Made by a program: the position numbers and the translations under genes
Assembly: GCA_026874595.1 (NCBI GenBank)
Contig: CM049314.1
Coordinates: forward strand, 67,255,300-67,319,299
Length of the DNA stretch: 64,000 bases
DNA from: Sipunculus nudus
Lineage: Eukaryota > Annelida > Sipuncula > Golfingiida > Sipunculidae
Reading direction: 5' to 3'
The notes under the pieces: generated by a model
What the model saw: only the letters and a program-made list of their open reading frames with translations
Databases searched by the model: none
Told to the model about the DNA's origin: nothing
Shown here: piece by piece, positions 34,799-47,155 of the stretch
Numbering within the stretch: the stretch's first letter is position 1
How the letters are laid out: each line of letters opens with the position of its first letter

Positions 34799-34994
34799 AA
34801 ATAATTTTGTGCATGTCCTATACGAGCTACCGTAAGATTACCATTTGTATATTTAAATAAATTATTTATGCTTTATTCTTGTATGTTAAATGGCATTAAG
34901 CTCCCGATGCCGAACCAAAGTTAAATAAATATATTTTATGCCTAATATTCTGTTGATAGTCTTTATAGTATATGACAGACCTACTTTTCCTGCA

Positions 34995-35105
34995 CGACTC
35001 GAGATTGCCTCGAACTGGGGTATGGAGACCTTACCTTCTAAGTACGATGCCAGAGCCTTCGACCCAATAAAAGTGGACTCGATTCAAAGACCGGACCCGA
35101 TTACT
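34995..35105 (+). repeat. Weak family F-like stretch
   Basis: CGACTCGAGATTGCCTCGAA, GTGGACTCGATTC and CCGGACCCGATT resemble the GACTCG motif but are widely spaced. This may be chance. Confidence 0.25.
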
Positions 35106-36984
35106 ACAACACTACAACAATACTACAATCAGGTACCAAAAGGAATAAATTAAGATTTTCCACAGGAGAAAGTAAAATGACAAAGACAAATGAGGAAAAA
35201 TATATATATTTAAACTATTATGGTATTTGCACATTTCGTTCTTAAACTTTTTGGCTGCTCCTGCCATGGATAAACAACTCGCGTTAAACATAAACATAGC
35301 GCACGTCATCTGGTTTCCGTATCCTGCATTTTAAATATCAAGGATTTTTTTTATAAACTATTGTTTCTTCTGTTTTCTTTCTTTCATGTTTTTATTCCTT
35401 AATATGGAGTTGTTGTGCATGATCAAGATTAAGCCTCTGGTCACGCAGTATTTTTGGTGCAAACAGACACACGTGGATTGTATTAATTTACTCATACACA
35501 GAAAAAATAATGTATAAAACAGGGGATCGGACATAGTAGAACCATGTGGCAGGGTACTTTGCTTGGAATTCTTTTTTGGTGTTTAACCAGAATGAATTAA
35601 TAGCGCGAGATAATACACATATTTTTCAAACTGATTTTACACCTTCAAAGTACATATTGGGGAGGGGATATAAATATTTATAATGTCTCACATATACCGC
35701 AATCGTGAATTTCGCCTTCTATATATCACAGCTTATCTACAAGAATACCAACTGATATGAGTTACAAGGATATTAACAGCATCCTTCATGATGAGATATA
35801 GGCTTATAAATAAGCCGAGAAATGTGAGTTAATCAAATCTTTCTGTTATGTTTTACACATGGCTTAAGTCTGTCTTGTTATTTGTGTATCATTTTGCCAA
35901 AAAAGATCATAATTATACTTTGATCTTCGTAAAAATGGCAAATACAATATTTAATAAGCTTCGGTTGTCTTTAAGATTGTAACAAGTCGTAAAATTACCA
36001 TACCACGCTTCCAGCGTTAAACTAATTATTTTGTTGTTGCCATAGAAACTGATCGTGGAATACTCAATATTATCTTCCAATAACTCCAATTTAACATAAT
36101 AATAATGCTCAATATAATTCAGATGATGTTAGGTTATTTTTATTAGATAATTACAAAAAAGATTGACACGAAAAACGGACAAGGCCTGCTAGCTGTTCCC
36201 GTGGAAAATCCACGGCTCTATCTGATGCATATTTTTCTGTAATGAGCCGATGCGCACTAAAAGACGCATATTTTAATCTAAAGGTTTTTGCAGGAACTTT
36301 TGTCATGGGTTTCACTTATGTGATAAAAATATTACTTCTGCTAGAATTCCCCAGGAACACCCTCCCCCCAAAATATCAACATAGAAAGAAACATTATTCT
36401 ATTTCAGAAATCATACCAAAAAAAATAAATTTTTGAAAGACACGCGAGGCATATACAGGGTGTACGAATTTGTAAGTGAGAAGTTTTTTTCCATTAAACA
36501 ACATAGTTCCGACAGCTTCATTACTTGGGAAATATCGTAGATATAACGATTGCATAAAGAAGCATTCTACCGTGAAATTATATGAAAGATGCTTTGTATA
36601 AGTTGAAGCTCAGGCGACATCGTGAAACATGAAGTTTATTCAGTGTAGTCACTTGAGGGTATAGTATAAGGCGTGTTAACAGACACATGCGTTATTTGTA
36701 TACACATGCATATGTCGTTGAAGTCTCTTGTACGCGAAACGTTAGTTGCCAATGTGAAAAAGATGGGCCCAGAAAAAAATTATTCCTACAATATTAAATT
36801 TTTGGTTAAGTACTGTACATTGTCATGGAATAAGCAGGTCTGATGCAAAATTGACAACTCTCCTAGATAAAAAGAAAGCAGGTTGATATATTTCGATGAA
36901 AGCACTTTGCAAAGAAACCACTTAAGCCTTGGTTCGCTGCATTGTCTTTCAGCAAATTAACGCTGATTTTGCTGAAAATCTGTA
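35106..36984. other. No gene recognised
   Basis: Nearly 1.9 kb of AT-rich DNA with no supportable gene, RNA or repeat. Confidence 0.6.
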
Positions 36985-37633
36985 GAGGGGTTGAGTAAAA
37001 CTGCATCCGTAATCCATTACATTTTTCGAGGTAATCAGAATCACTATAATATATTTTTGCTTAAGTGCCATAATAACAGTTCCATAAATGAATAATTATA
37101 AGGGGCTATTCCTTTGTCCCTGAGTAGAAGCCGCCCATTCGTATGCAGTTGTTCTGCCACTCGCCTGGTGAACCCGTGTTTCTGAACCATGACAATGTTT
37201 TACATGAAACGTGCACTTTTGCACGAACGACTGATCAGTAGATTCTGACGGGGGTTTCAAAGTCCCCAAGAGACTGAGGACCATTTGAAGAGTGTGCAAT
37301 CCCCCCCCCCCCGGGCTTCCTTTAAAAAAAAATTTCAAACAACCCATAAATCGGCTGAACTATTAAAACCATGGTTATTATAAAAAGATACTTCTGAATG
37401 TAAAAAAATCAACATACCTGTAAACCTATAAAACGGGGATCGTGTAAAGGGACTCAGCTCTTTTGTCCACTCAACGTAAAATTGCTCCCTATTAAAAGAA
37501 TCATGTGGACATGTGTTCCGCGCTTGAATTTAAAATCTTTACTTGCTTTTGACAGATTAAAATTCCTTAACATGCGATATAATGGAAATGGGGTTCAGTG
37601 GGGATGACAGGTCGCCTTCTGAAAAAGCGTGAC
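36985..37633 (+). repeat. Diverged local duplication, unit 1
   Basis: Collinear with 37660-38458. Anchors: CATTTTTCGAGGTAATCAG, ATTCCTTTGTCCC, CCATTCGTATGCA, TGAACCATGACA, GGGCTTCCTTT, GGCTGAACTATTAAAACCAT, GGTTATTATAAAAAGATA, GGACTCAGC and TGAAAAAGCGTGACAG. A C12 run at 37301 corresponds to a C13 run in unit 2. Unit 2 has about 150 bp more. No coding frame is conserved. Confidence 0.85.
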
Positions 37634-37659
37634 AGACGAAAAATGTTTTGCTGAACATT

Positions 37660-38458
37660 TAAAGAGGGTTAAGGTAAAGACCGATGGTCCATTTCATTTT
37701 CGAGATAATAAGAATAACCACAATATATATTTTCTTTTAAACCATTATGACAAAGGACCATTCCTTTGTCCCCGTGTGATATCAATCCATTCGTATTTAT
37801 TTATTCTGCAACCCCCAAGGTAAACTCGTTTTATTGAAGCATGACAGGTTTCACAAATGAAACACGTGAACAAATGACTGATATTAAAGGAGATTCTGGT
37901 GGAAGTCTGTACGCCCTGACTACAGATTCTAATTTGTTATCAATTTAAAGATGTACTGGTGATAATATTTTCATGTTTCACCGTCCCTACAGACAACGGA
38001 TCTTAACAAATATATGTGAACCCCCCCCCCCCCACACCCAACCAGAATGATAATTAAGTTATAGGGCTTCCTTTTGGAAAAATACTTCATGAAACACATG
38101 ACTTGGCCGAACTACTGAAACAATGGTTATCATGGAAAGATATTTGTGAATGTATATAATAAACATTCCTGTAATCCATAAAAATTGTCAAACGGTGGTC
38201 ACATCACTGGACTCAGTGCCCAGTGTTGACCAAACTGGACAGCCCTCGCACTAAAAGCGGAGTCATGTGGTCTTTAGATTAAAAACCTTCACTTTCTTTT
38301 CTCTCATTTAGAGGCAATACAATAGATATGGGGGATCAATGGGGATTATAATGGACCCGTATTGCACAGAAATGCCTTTCGGGCAGGACAAGCGCTCTGG
38401 CCACGGTCTTAACAGGCCAGTGAAAATCCCCGAGGCGCCTCCTGAAAAAGGGTCACAG
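37660..38458 (+). repeat. Diverged local duplication, unit 2
   Basis: Matches unit 1 with CATTTTCGAGATAATAAG, ATTCCTTTGTCCCC, GAAGCATGACAGG, C13 (38021-38033), GGGCTTCCTTTTGG, GGCCGAACTACTGAAAC, GGTTATCATGGAAAGATA, GGACTCAGT and TGAAAAAGGGTCACAG. The extra sequence is mainly near 38355-38430. The units form a head-to-tail pair. Confidence 0.85.
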
Positions 38459-41329
38459 GCGTGGAGGACCTTGCAGCGCAAAAGAAATAGGGGCACCTAA
38501 TGGGGAAATATTAAAATTATTAATTATTCAGCTTAACAAGGCATAATCCGGCAAAATAAAACAAAATTGTCCTAGAAGAGCACACCAGCGATATTATTCA
38601 AATCGATACCAGTAAAAATGTGATACAAGTGAAAAAGTATATCATAAAATGTAAAACATTGCAAAATTTAAAAGCATGTATACAATAATTTTTTTCAAGG
38701 GGCCTATTGTGATATCTTATGTCTACTGAATAACACCTATGAACTTTCATAAGATAGGCAAAACAAATGATTCCATTATACACAGGGTTCTCATACTTTT
38801 TAGCAAAATGATATGAGAGAGAGCGATTCCACATATACCAGTGTAGGTGCAGACGCTTGTAAGTCCATCACTGATGAAATCTTGTTTTGTTCACACCCAA
38901 TGATGGAACTGAATATCTTTCCTCACAAAACAGTTATTGTTTTGTTTAATTTATGGGTTAAATATCGTTTTCTTTGGGTTTTCTTAATCAGCAGCATTTG
39001 CTTGCATGGACGGTAAAAGCGGTCGATCAAAGGAATTTACAAAAATTCTAAAATAAACCTAATGATCGTTGCGTTTTTAATTTCGTGGATAAAGGTTGCC
39101 CACGAATTCCACGAAAATAAAAACCCAACAAACAATTCTGAATCCATAATATGTGGTTGCCCTGCAAAAAAATCACTCATAAGGACGTATGGCGGCAAAA
39201 CAGACGAGCGAGAGGTTGAAAACCAGTGACTTTTTTTTCAACATGGACGCAAGGAAAGCTTGTAGATTATAAAGATCCAACATCCTTACACTTGCTTAGC
39301 TAAAATTGCATAACGTTCATTCATATGTGCGGAGAGTAAGCCAGAATTTACACAATGTCAACAAAGAAGGGCAGGGAATGGCTGACATTTTTTGCATAAA
39401 AATGTGATGACCTTTGCGTGATGTCATGGTTACATTTGAGTTTCGGTTGAGAAATCATAATTAGCTTAAGCTGAAGTGGGCAAATTAACATTATATTTTC
39501 CCTCTTCATGTGTAACTGTTATGTAGAATATACATTTTAATAATTTTCATTGCCACCTTTTCACCTGCCTGACTTTTGTAATTTTTATTACGTATTATTG
39601 ACTTTTGAGTTATTCTTGAAAAGAAAAGTTTTTATTACGCTACTGTTATGGATGTATGAGCTTGCTTAAAGTTATGTCAAACACGGTACTTGTGTTCGTG
39701 TTTACAAACAGAAAACATGTGACCGAAAGTGGTTGGATGCGCATGTGCAGAATTAGTGTTTCTTTGTAGGTTAAATATAGTAATCAACGTACCCGGGTGT
39801 TCTTAGCGCCACCCGATCTGACAAAAGTTCACGACGAGCGCCAGACTGAATTTACTTCTTTAATGGAGGATCGCACTATAAGGCTCTATGAGTATGCAAA
39901 TATTTACATCTCATGACCTACATACACATTGTCACTTAAAAATAAAAAAGGACAATCGTTAGATATGATTGTGTACTTTATAACAGGACCTAACGTGTGC
40001 GAGAAAAATCCGTTTTAAGTGAGCATATTGGTAAGTCTACCTGTTAGTTGGTTGAGTATCTGATCGCATGAACACAACCGTGTTTCGCGAGAGTTAATGG
40101 ACGAAAGCCAACTTGCACCCCACAACTGACTTGTTATAGTCGATATGGATTTACACGTAAGTTTGTGAGCTAGCATTTATTTTTTTGTATTAATTCATCG
40201 CTCATATAGCCTAATGTTAGGTGTTCCGACTGTTTATCATGGTATTGATAGACTAGGATGGACGGTCGTTGCAGTACGCTCTCTCATATGACTTGTGTCA
40301 CGACTCAAGTATGGGTTTACCAGCCTACTGATTCATGTATTCAAGACTAGGCTCTCCGCAGCAAGTCATGGCATATAAATGTGTACCAATACAGCGTTAA
40401 CAGAAAAAAATATGTTTTCTCCTTATATCAGCAATAACAATTTAAGAAAGACATACTGAAAAGGATATATGCTGACAATTTAAAATCCTGTGCCTGCATG
40501 GGCCTATAACCAGGATAAAAATATATACATTATGAGAGCGACAACATTTTATTCATTTATTTCCGAGTTGACTGGTGATTTTTATTGTTCCTTTGAATAT
40601 ATCTTTTTTAATATAAAACGATAAGCGTTGCATTCATCTTAAGTCATATCAATGGATGTTTTTATCACTTTCATTCGCTTGAAGCGTTAACATAAAATTC
40701 TTACTCAATGGTTTAGCACGTCTTAAGTTTTCTTGCAGTTCCCGAAAGAGCATAAGAAATTTGTTGTTTTCCCAGCAAACAAAAGAGATGTTGCCTATAT
40801 GGAAAGATAAATAAACATAAGTGGTCAAGTACATCACGAGCTTTATACCAACCACTGATGGTCATGTTGAGTTATGCCCATTTACAAAAGCGAAAGTCTA
40901 TCCCAGAATCCCTGCGTTTGATATATGACTTTCATGAGGTGAAAGTTATTTCCTCGGGGGGTTAGACATAGCTTTACGATCGTTTATCAGTCCGCAGCGG
41001 ACAATTTCCTGTTGTTATTATATATTTTCGGCAATATCCCACAATTTACAATTCTATAATTTAACGCCTTTTATTATTTGTTGTCTGATCTGTTTCAGCT
41101 TTCAGTTCCTTTTAGTAAACGGTCGCTTTATTCAACATATTAGTAATGATTTAACTGTTTTTGGAAAACAATGGTAAATAGAAAAACTGATTATCAAACC
41201 CCCTTTATACAATAATTTGCCTACTATGCAGTGAAGCTTGAAATTTATCGCAATGGTATAGGTGTATAGACGCCTGCAATTTATAATTCCGGACAAGACA
41301 CCTGGTTGTTTATGTCGTGGCATCTGAAG
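38459..41329. other. No gene recognised; small palindrome at 39072-39127
   Basis: GTTTTTAATTTCGTGG (from 39072) is mirrored by CCACGAAAATAAAAAC about 25 bases later, a fold-back remnant of a kind seen in many invertebrate genomes. Several 60-80-codon frames in this 2.9-kb stretch have no motif. Confidence 0.55.
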
Positions 41330-41395
41330 CCTTCGGTGTAAAGACTTCAGGTTACCCCATCTCAGGTTACCCCCCTGATTCAGATTATTTTTTAA
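41330..41395 (-). repeat. Family E fragment
   Basis: CGGTGTAAAGACTTCAGG then TTACCCCATCTCAGGTTACC matches the reverse complement of the right end of 46510-47155 (CAAGTCTTTACACCGGGG). Confidence 0.65.
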
Positions 41396-41434
41396 ATCAT
41401 GCAGAAAGAAATTATATGAATTTTAGATTTTGGA

Positions 41435-41512
41435 CTGGGACTCGAGGGTCCTGGATTCGGAATTGTTTTTGGACTCAAAAGTAAGAACTCCAGTCCATCC
41501 CGAGTTCAGCTA
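41435..41512 (-). repeat. Family F repeat
   Basis: GGGACTCGAGGGTCCTGG, ATTCGGAATT, TTGGACTCAAAAG and CCCGAGTTCAGC follow the family F grammar. A related piece lies 210 bp on. Confidence 0.5.
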
Positions 41513-41724
41513 AGAAAAGAAGATCTGTTACATATTTATAGTTATTTCATATAGCATCTTATATATATACACGGGAGAACTAGTAATAGAAGATTACCAA
41601 AATGAGACTATTATACCAAGCTTCACCTGTACACGAGAAACTGAAAGTAATTTATCATTCAATAAAATAATGTGTTAACTGACAAAAAAATACGTGTGAT
41701 AATTACAGATTTAAATTTTCTATT

Positions 41725-41800
41725 AAAGTATGGGACTCGGGATCGGACTTGGACTCGAACATCAAGAACTCTGACTCGACTTGGATCAAATGGTGTGGAA
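41725..41800 (-). repeat. Family F repeat
   Basis: GTATGGGACTCGGGATCGGA, CTTGGACTCGAAC and CTGACTCGACTTGGATC show the same GACTCG beat. Confidence 0.55.
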
Positions 41801-41930
41801 TTAACTACATCATAATAATAACAAATAATAACATCATAACAATAATGATTGTTAAGCTTTTGTAAATTTAAAGCGCTCAAGATTCCGCCACCGGAGGAGT
41901 TAAGCTGACCGAAAGGCTCCTGTCACAAAG

Positions 41931-41946
41931 TGTGTGTGTGTGTGTG
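41931..41946. repeat. (GT)8 microsatellite
   Basis: Short pure dinucleotide run. Confidence 0.9.
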
Positions 41947-42138
41947 CTGGGCTTTTGGGAGCACAGGCCAACAACCCAATAGCGCCGGCACAAATTAAGA
42001 TACACCATTATCCGACAAACATGAGCCACCATGCCTATAAAACAAAGTCAAAGTCACGGCGCGGGACATGATTTGATTTTGTCATTAACTAATAGGGGCG
42101 ACGAGTGCCGACGAAAACCTGACAATAGGAGTAAAAGC

Positions 42139-42157
42139 ATATATATATATATATAAT

Positions 42158-42219
<62 letters not shown>
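42139..42219. repeat. (AT)n microsatellite
   Basis: AT array with AA interruptions near 42154 and 42168. Confidence 0.97.
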
Positions 42220-42222
<3 letters not shown>

Positions 42223-43494
42223 TTTGTCACATAGTGCAGATGGTGATCCAAGAAGAATTTAAATTGCCGGATGTGCCAAGAGTCTGCCTTGATTTCGAGT
42301 CGCTATGGATAGTTTATGTACATGTTAAATTCTGAAAGAACGGGGCAGATTCTCCTACAGAATTGAACATTTAGAATTGATTTAAATAATCTCATTTTTA
42401 TTACTCTGGGTATTCTCATACATCTCCAAAGACCCAATTGTATAGATGGTGTGCTTTTCGTCCAATAATGTCAGAAGATACCACTAGACTACGGAACACT
42501 ACTGTTGAATATCTTCATACTGTCAAGTCTGTGGCAGGTACACTTTCACAGACCTTGATCCAGCGAGCCGCTCTGTCGTCTATTTCATGATTATGAGCAC
42601 ACCTAAAGCACATCTATAAGTGCCAACGAACATAATGTTAACTATACATTGTTCACTAGCCATCTGAACAAAAGCACATGCACTAGAAACGTAAAATGTT
42701 TATATGGCTGTATTTTTAGTCAACATTCAAATGCCCTCCCCAATATAAGGTTGTTTTGAACAAGCACCAGACCTGCTCCAGACAAGCACATAGAACAAGT
42801 GTACGCGAGTCATTTGATTGGTTGAATTATTTATTATTTTTCATTGAATAATTCATTATTCATGAAGCAAGGTCTGTGATAGAATATTGAGAATATCTAA
42901 AGAATGGATTTTACTACCCCAGCCTTATACAACAATCACAGAAATGTCTGCTATTGCCAAATAATCAGAAAATTGTCCACTTTATTTTAAGATATTTCAT
43001 AATTAAAGGTACATGCACAACAGGGCTGATCCCTGTTGTATATCCTTGGCTACGCCCTTGCAATACCCAATTGTTCATCTTTCATCTCATTGCAAAACTA
43101 ATCGTGTTGCGAAAAATAAACTATATTTAGTTTTTCACGAAATATTTGTTTGCCAGAACATTCTTCATTTTGTTTAAAGTTTCTCCCTCTAGGACTCTAT
43201 TCGTTTGTGCCCCGCAGGCCTTTCTAGCTCACGCCGACGAAAGAAATCCAAGGAAAACCCGGGAAATTAGATTAACTTAGAGAAACCTGTTTTAACATGG
43301 ACATTATAACGCTAATAGCCATAAACACCAGCGTAAGGAAAAAAATCAAAGGTGCTCTCCAGACAATGAAGGAATTGAGATGGGTAGGCATGGTTTCTTT
43401 ATAAAGCTAGCTTTTCACTGACGTGCCGTTTATGCTAAAGTTATGTGATTTAAAACTGATCTTCCGTACATATTCATGAACTGTAGGATGTTCC
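42220..43494. other. No gene recognised
   Basis: No supportable gene or repeat. CAGGGCTGATCCCTG at 43021-43035 is a short palindrome resembling a collapsed family D end. Confidence 0.55.
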
Positions 43495-43705
43495 TGCTGA
43501 GAAAAGTTCCTATGACGCTTCAGTGTTATCCAAAAGCTGTTAGTGAACATGTTAGTACCATGTTGACAATCAGAATCCGTAGGTGGTTGGTTCACATGTG
43601 TGGAAGATTTAACTAGTGGTTTGTGGTCAGAATATATGAAGCATCGCAGTCTTGTCAATTACAAAGCTCATCTGATTGCCTGCAGATGTCCTTGTAGGAT
43701 ATGCT
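43495..43705 (+). repeat. Dispersed repeat family B copy
   Basis: GAGAAAAGTTCCTATGACGC, CCATGTTGACAATCAG, GGTGGTTGGTT, TACAAAGCTC and GATTGCCTGCAGATGTCC align in order with 48664-48880. A minus-strand frame across it is not conserved in other copies. Confidence 0.7.
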
Positions 43706-44131
43706 TGGAAAACAGCCGGTGGCCATTATGCCTGTTCAATGTGGGATCCGTCCTTTTGATCTTTTTATATAAATGACTAAGAGATTATCTTGACATAATG
43801 GGCGATATATCGGAATATGCCCTTTAAGGAGAAAAATAGTAGCCGATACGTTTTAATACAATAGGTGGATGCTTGTATACTCGATCGTTTGAAAACAGCA
43901 GAGTATCAGCATACCGGCAATCGTATCATCAGAGAAATATTTTGATGAATTTCGCTTCAGTGTATATTTATTTTAAAGGGGCTTGATAACCTATCTGACC
44001 TAAACTAAAGACAATCCCTTTGAACTTTAATAAAAATAGGCCAATAAACAAGGATTTCACCGCACACAGGCTACTTATTTTGTTTATATCAACGTCTTTA
44101 TTATATGAGGGGCCAAACAAAATAATAATTA

Positions 44132-44330
44132 TTAATTCAACAAGGGCATCTGGCGGGTAGTCAGATAAGCAGAGCTTTGCAGATGGCGTGTTGCACGAGT
44201 GGCCTTTCTACCTTCGCATTAATGCAACCTACCACCTTAGTTTACATGTATTCCCGTTTGTCAACATTGCTGTGTTTACAAGCATATTGTTGATAAACAA
44301 GTTCATACATCCTTCACAAAGGCGTTATAA
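44132..44330 (-). repeat. Dispersed repeat family B, minus strand
   Basis: Its reverse complement aligns with 48664: ACGCCTTTGTGAAGGATGTA, GAACTTGTTTAT, CAATGTTGACAAACGG, CATGTAAACTAAGGTGG, GCAAAGCTCTG and CCCGCCAGATGCCC. It faces the copy at 43495 about 0.4 kb away. Confidence 0.8.
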
Positions 44331-45429
44331 GAACATCTCACATTCAAAATTACCCAGATCATTAATATATACACAGAGGAAGCCCGAAATCACATATTTT
44401 TTTCCTAAAGGTAGGTGAATGGGCACCTTTTAAGCAAATCCGACTGATGCGCGTCAAGAGTAAGCAATCGCTCCTGGCTATTTTAACGCGTGACTTGCAC
44501 TTGTCACGTTGGCATTCCTAACAATGACATAACTTTATGGAAGCTTTCCCTCCCCACCATTCGCATTTTATATTAAACTGCGGATTAAACGTTAATTAAC
44601 ATTCATTTAACTATAATTGTTGATGTGTATCTAGACAGAAAACGTGCAAAAAAGAAACACAAATCTATAAATCCCATTAAGAATAGTGATTTAAGATCTG
44701 TCATATTTAGAAAATTTTTGTCATAAAAAAAGATACATGTCTACATACAATCAAACCAATGCTGATAAGGCCAAAAACATTTATGATACTCAGAGCACCG
44801 CGCGCGTCAATTTTAATCCCCCGAATCAATTTTTTTATTTTGATTTTTAATAGAAACTTACCAAATTTGAGCTCCAGCCGCATGGAATTTTTTCAAGAAG
44901 ATAAAATAATACTATTCTGATAAGATTTTCTTTGTTTTGTAGTTATTTTACCTGTTTAGCAAAAAAAAAGAAATATGTTATAATCCTGCTTTTCCCTGAT
45001 AATATGTCACTTTTATCGAAACAATAAAAAAAATTAAAAATAAAAAATTGCCCTCGCGCATTTATTTCTGAAAAAAGTGCCACACAACCATTAATTTTGT
45101 TGCCTTATCAAGATTACTATTTTTACATAGATAAACAAAATATACAACAGGTGCTTGGTAAATATCATCCTGTCTGTTCTGCGCGTTGTAGCTCACAATA
45201 CCCGATGTGTGGTGGTTCCTTCAGACGTTCCCATGACGTCGCCTCGTCAAAGGCTATCCTTCCAAACATGCCTTGGTAGCCTGTAAACAAGAGCTGGCGG
45301 AGACAATAACTATCTGATTTCTTGGGATTAAGTGCCGCTCTTTCAACACTTACTACACATGAAGTTACAATTATGTACCAATTGAGTCCGCATATCTATA
45401 GTATAGGTAATATTTATGGTTTGTAGCAA
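44331..45429. other. No gene recognised
   Basis: A-rich tracts near 44960-45045 and motif-free short frames only. Confidence 0.6.
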
Positions 45430-45662
45430 CAGGGCCGGATCCAGGATTTAAGAAAAGGAGAGGTCTAACCCGTTAGGAGTAATAACAAAACTTAAATAAC
45501 GTTCCTCAGGTCCGCAAAAAAGGGGGAGGGGGCGGGTTATGGCCACAAAATTGGGTCTGAAACCTTGAATGGTTGCGGCGGCTGAAAAAAAGGCGGTGGG
45601 GGGGGGGGGGGGGGGGGGGGTCCGGACCCCCTTGACCTCCCCCTGGATCCGCTTCTTGCATG
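45430..45662 (+). repeat. Dispersed repeat family D, copy 3, with G23 run
   Basis: Starts CAGGGCCGGATCCAGGATTT and ends CCCCCTGGATCCGC, so the termini are inverted relative to each other. A run of 23 G (45598-45620) is followed by TCCGGACCCCC. Collinear with 31346-31550 and 10079-10270. Confidence 0.75.
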
Positions 45663-45892
45663 TCCCTGCATTGAACGCCGAAATCCGGACCTGAATTACT
45701 TAGCTTAGATCTGACCAGTCTTTACAAGGTAAAATCTCCACCAAAGAAATTGGAACTCAATACAAGCAGAAAGAGTTAAAAAAAGAAGCCATATATAAAC
45801 TTGAACCAACGGTAATGAGAACAAGGATAAAACACGAAGAAATAGGAAAGCACTTGTAGGCCTATATATATTTGTATGGCTGTGGATTTGTT

Positions 45893-45960
45893 TTCGACGA
45901 CCGGGTCGTGTAGCGGTTGATAGACCATTGTTTTCGCCATAAGAGGCGAAAATCCTTCAA
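45893..45960 (+). mobile_element. Possible tRNA-like SINE head
   Basis: ACCGGGTCGTGTAGCGGTTG followed by ATAGACC resembles the D-arm/A-box region of the other SINEs, but the B box is poor (GAAAATCCTTC). Low support. Confidence 0.25.
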
Positions 45961-46509
45961 ACAGGAAATGATGAGGCTTCCATTTATGAAGAGGAGGCTT
46001 ATTAGGATTGATGTGTTTTACTTCTTTATGATTTTCGGGTTCAGATTTCTATACGATTTTTTATGGGGGACTTTTTTATGGGCCCCAAAAATGCAACACA
46101 TTCGAAGAGAATTTTGACGTCTGGGTTTCATCCAATATAACCTTCACGTCAAAGTGGAACCAGACAGGATCTTTTTATTAGGTTTTATCATTAGTCATGC
46201 TTGGTTAGACCCCTCCTTATGCTAAATCCAGGATCCGTCCCTGTTAGACACAACCGGCAGCATTTTTGGAAACAACTTTCAGATGCACATTTTGTATAAG
46301 ATCTTAACAGTAGATGACATATATCCCCCTTCTATTTCTTTCTTACCACCTAATTTCAAGATCGCACACCCATAGCTTATGCCTAAAGCTCTGTCGCGGC
46401 AGTTCTGACGGGTTTTGAGTGATCACTCTGCCCTTGCTGACATTCATTATTTCCAGAATGAAGTTATCGCATCAAAAACTGGATACATTGCACGAAAAAG
46501 CAACAGCGT

Positions 46510-47155
46510 TGTAGCTGTTTCAGATTATCCCCCCCCCCCGCTTCAAATTACCGGAAGGGGGGGGGGGGGTAGAACATTTTAAATCGATTTCAGATTACCC
46601 CGGTAACATCAAATCCATTTAAGGTTTCCCCGGTGGAAACCTAAAATCTATTTCAGGCTACAACGCACGATTTCACATTACCCCTCCCCTACGGTTTCAG
46701 ATTACCAATTTTAAAACAGTTGTTACTTTATGTTTATTTCTTTAATTATTTTAATTTATTTTTTACATGATTTCCCTAATTATTTTGATTCTTTCCATAT
46801 CAAATGCTTGCGGGTTAGGGGCATGTGCTTTGGTGAAGATTATGCGAAAATAGAAATATAAATAGCAACATAATTAACATATTGCGACAATTGTATTTTC
46901 ATATGTTCATACCGGCTTTAAAATCTCGTAACCTTTACGCGGTTAATTGAAAGAAATATATATATATAAAAAAAATTTTGTATAAGCATAATAATGTGTC
47001 ATTCAGTTAAATGAATGATTTGTTAATCTGAACCGTGCGGGGGTAACCTTGAATTAAGTTTGGCTTCCCAGGAGGTAACCCGAAATAGATTTCAGATCAC
47101 CGGGGGTATCCTGATACGGGGGTATCCTCAAGTCTTTACACCGGGGCAAATTTTA
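46510..47155. repeat. Family E composite with inverted GGTTACC units
   Basis: The left part (46513-46715) repeats TTTCAGATTACCCC-type units. The right part (47028-47155) has the reverse, GGGGTAACCTTGAA and GAGGTAACCCGAAATAG. It ends CAAGTCTTTACACCGGGG, seen inverted at 41330. C11 (46529-46539) and G13 (46557-46569) runs lie 17 bases apart. The middle is AT-rich. A fold-back element is possible. Confidence 0.6.

Larger units (their letters stand above)
33120..34834. mobile_element. 1.7-kb TIR element with palindromic subterminal arrays
   Basis: Terminal inverted repeats of 39 bp begin TACGGTGGCTCGTATAGGAC on the left and, in reverse complement, TACGGTAGCTCGTATAGGAC on the right, with one difference. 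A perfect 6-bp target duplication AGATTA flanks them (33114-33119 and 34835-34840). Inside each terminus is an array of 21-22-bp units. The interior (about 33353-34670) has no transposase-like frame and contains a long (AT)n array, so the element is non-autonomous. The superfamily is not identified. Confidence 0.85.

Noticed and set aside
43407-43658. 83-codon minus-strand frame over a family B copy
   Set aside because: Other family B copies do not keep it open.
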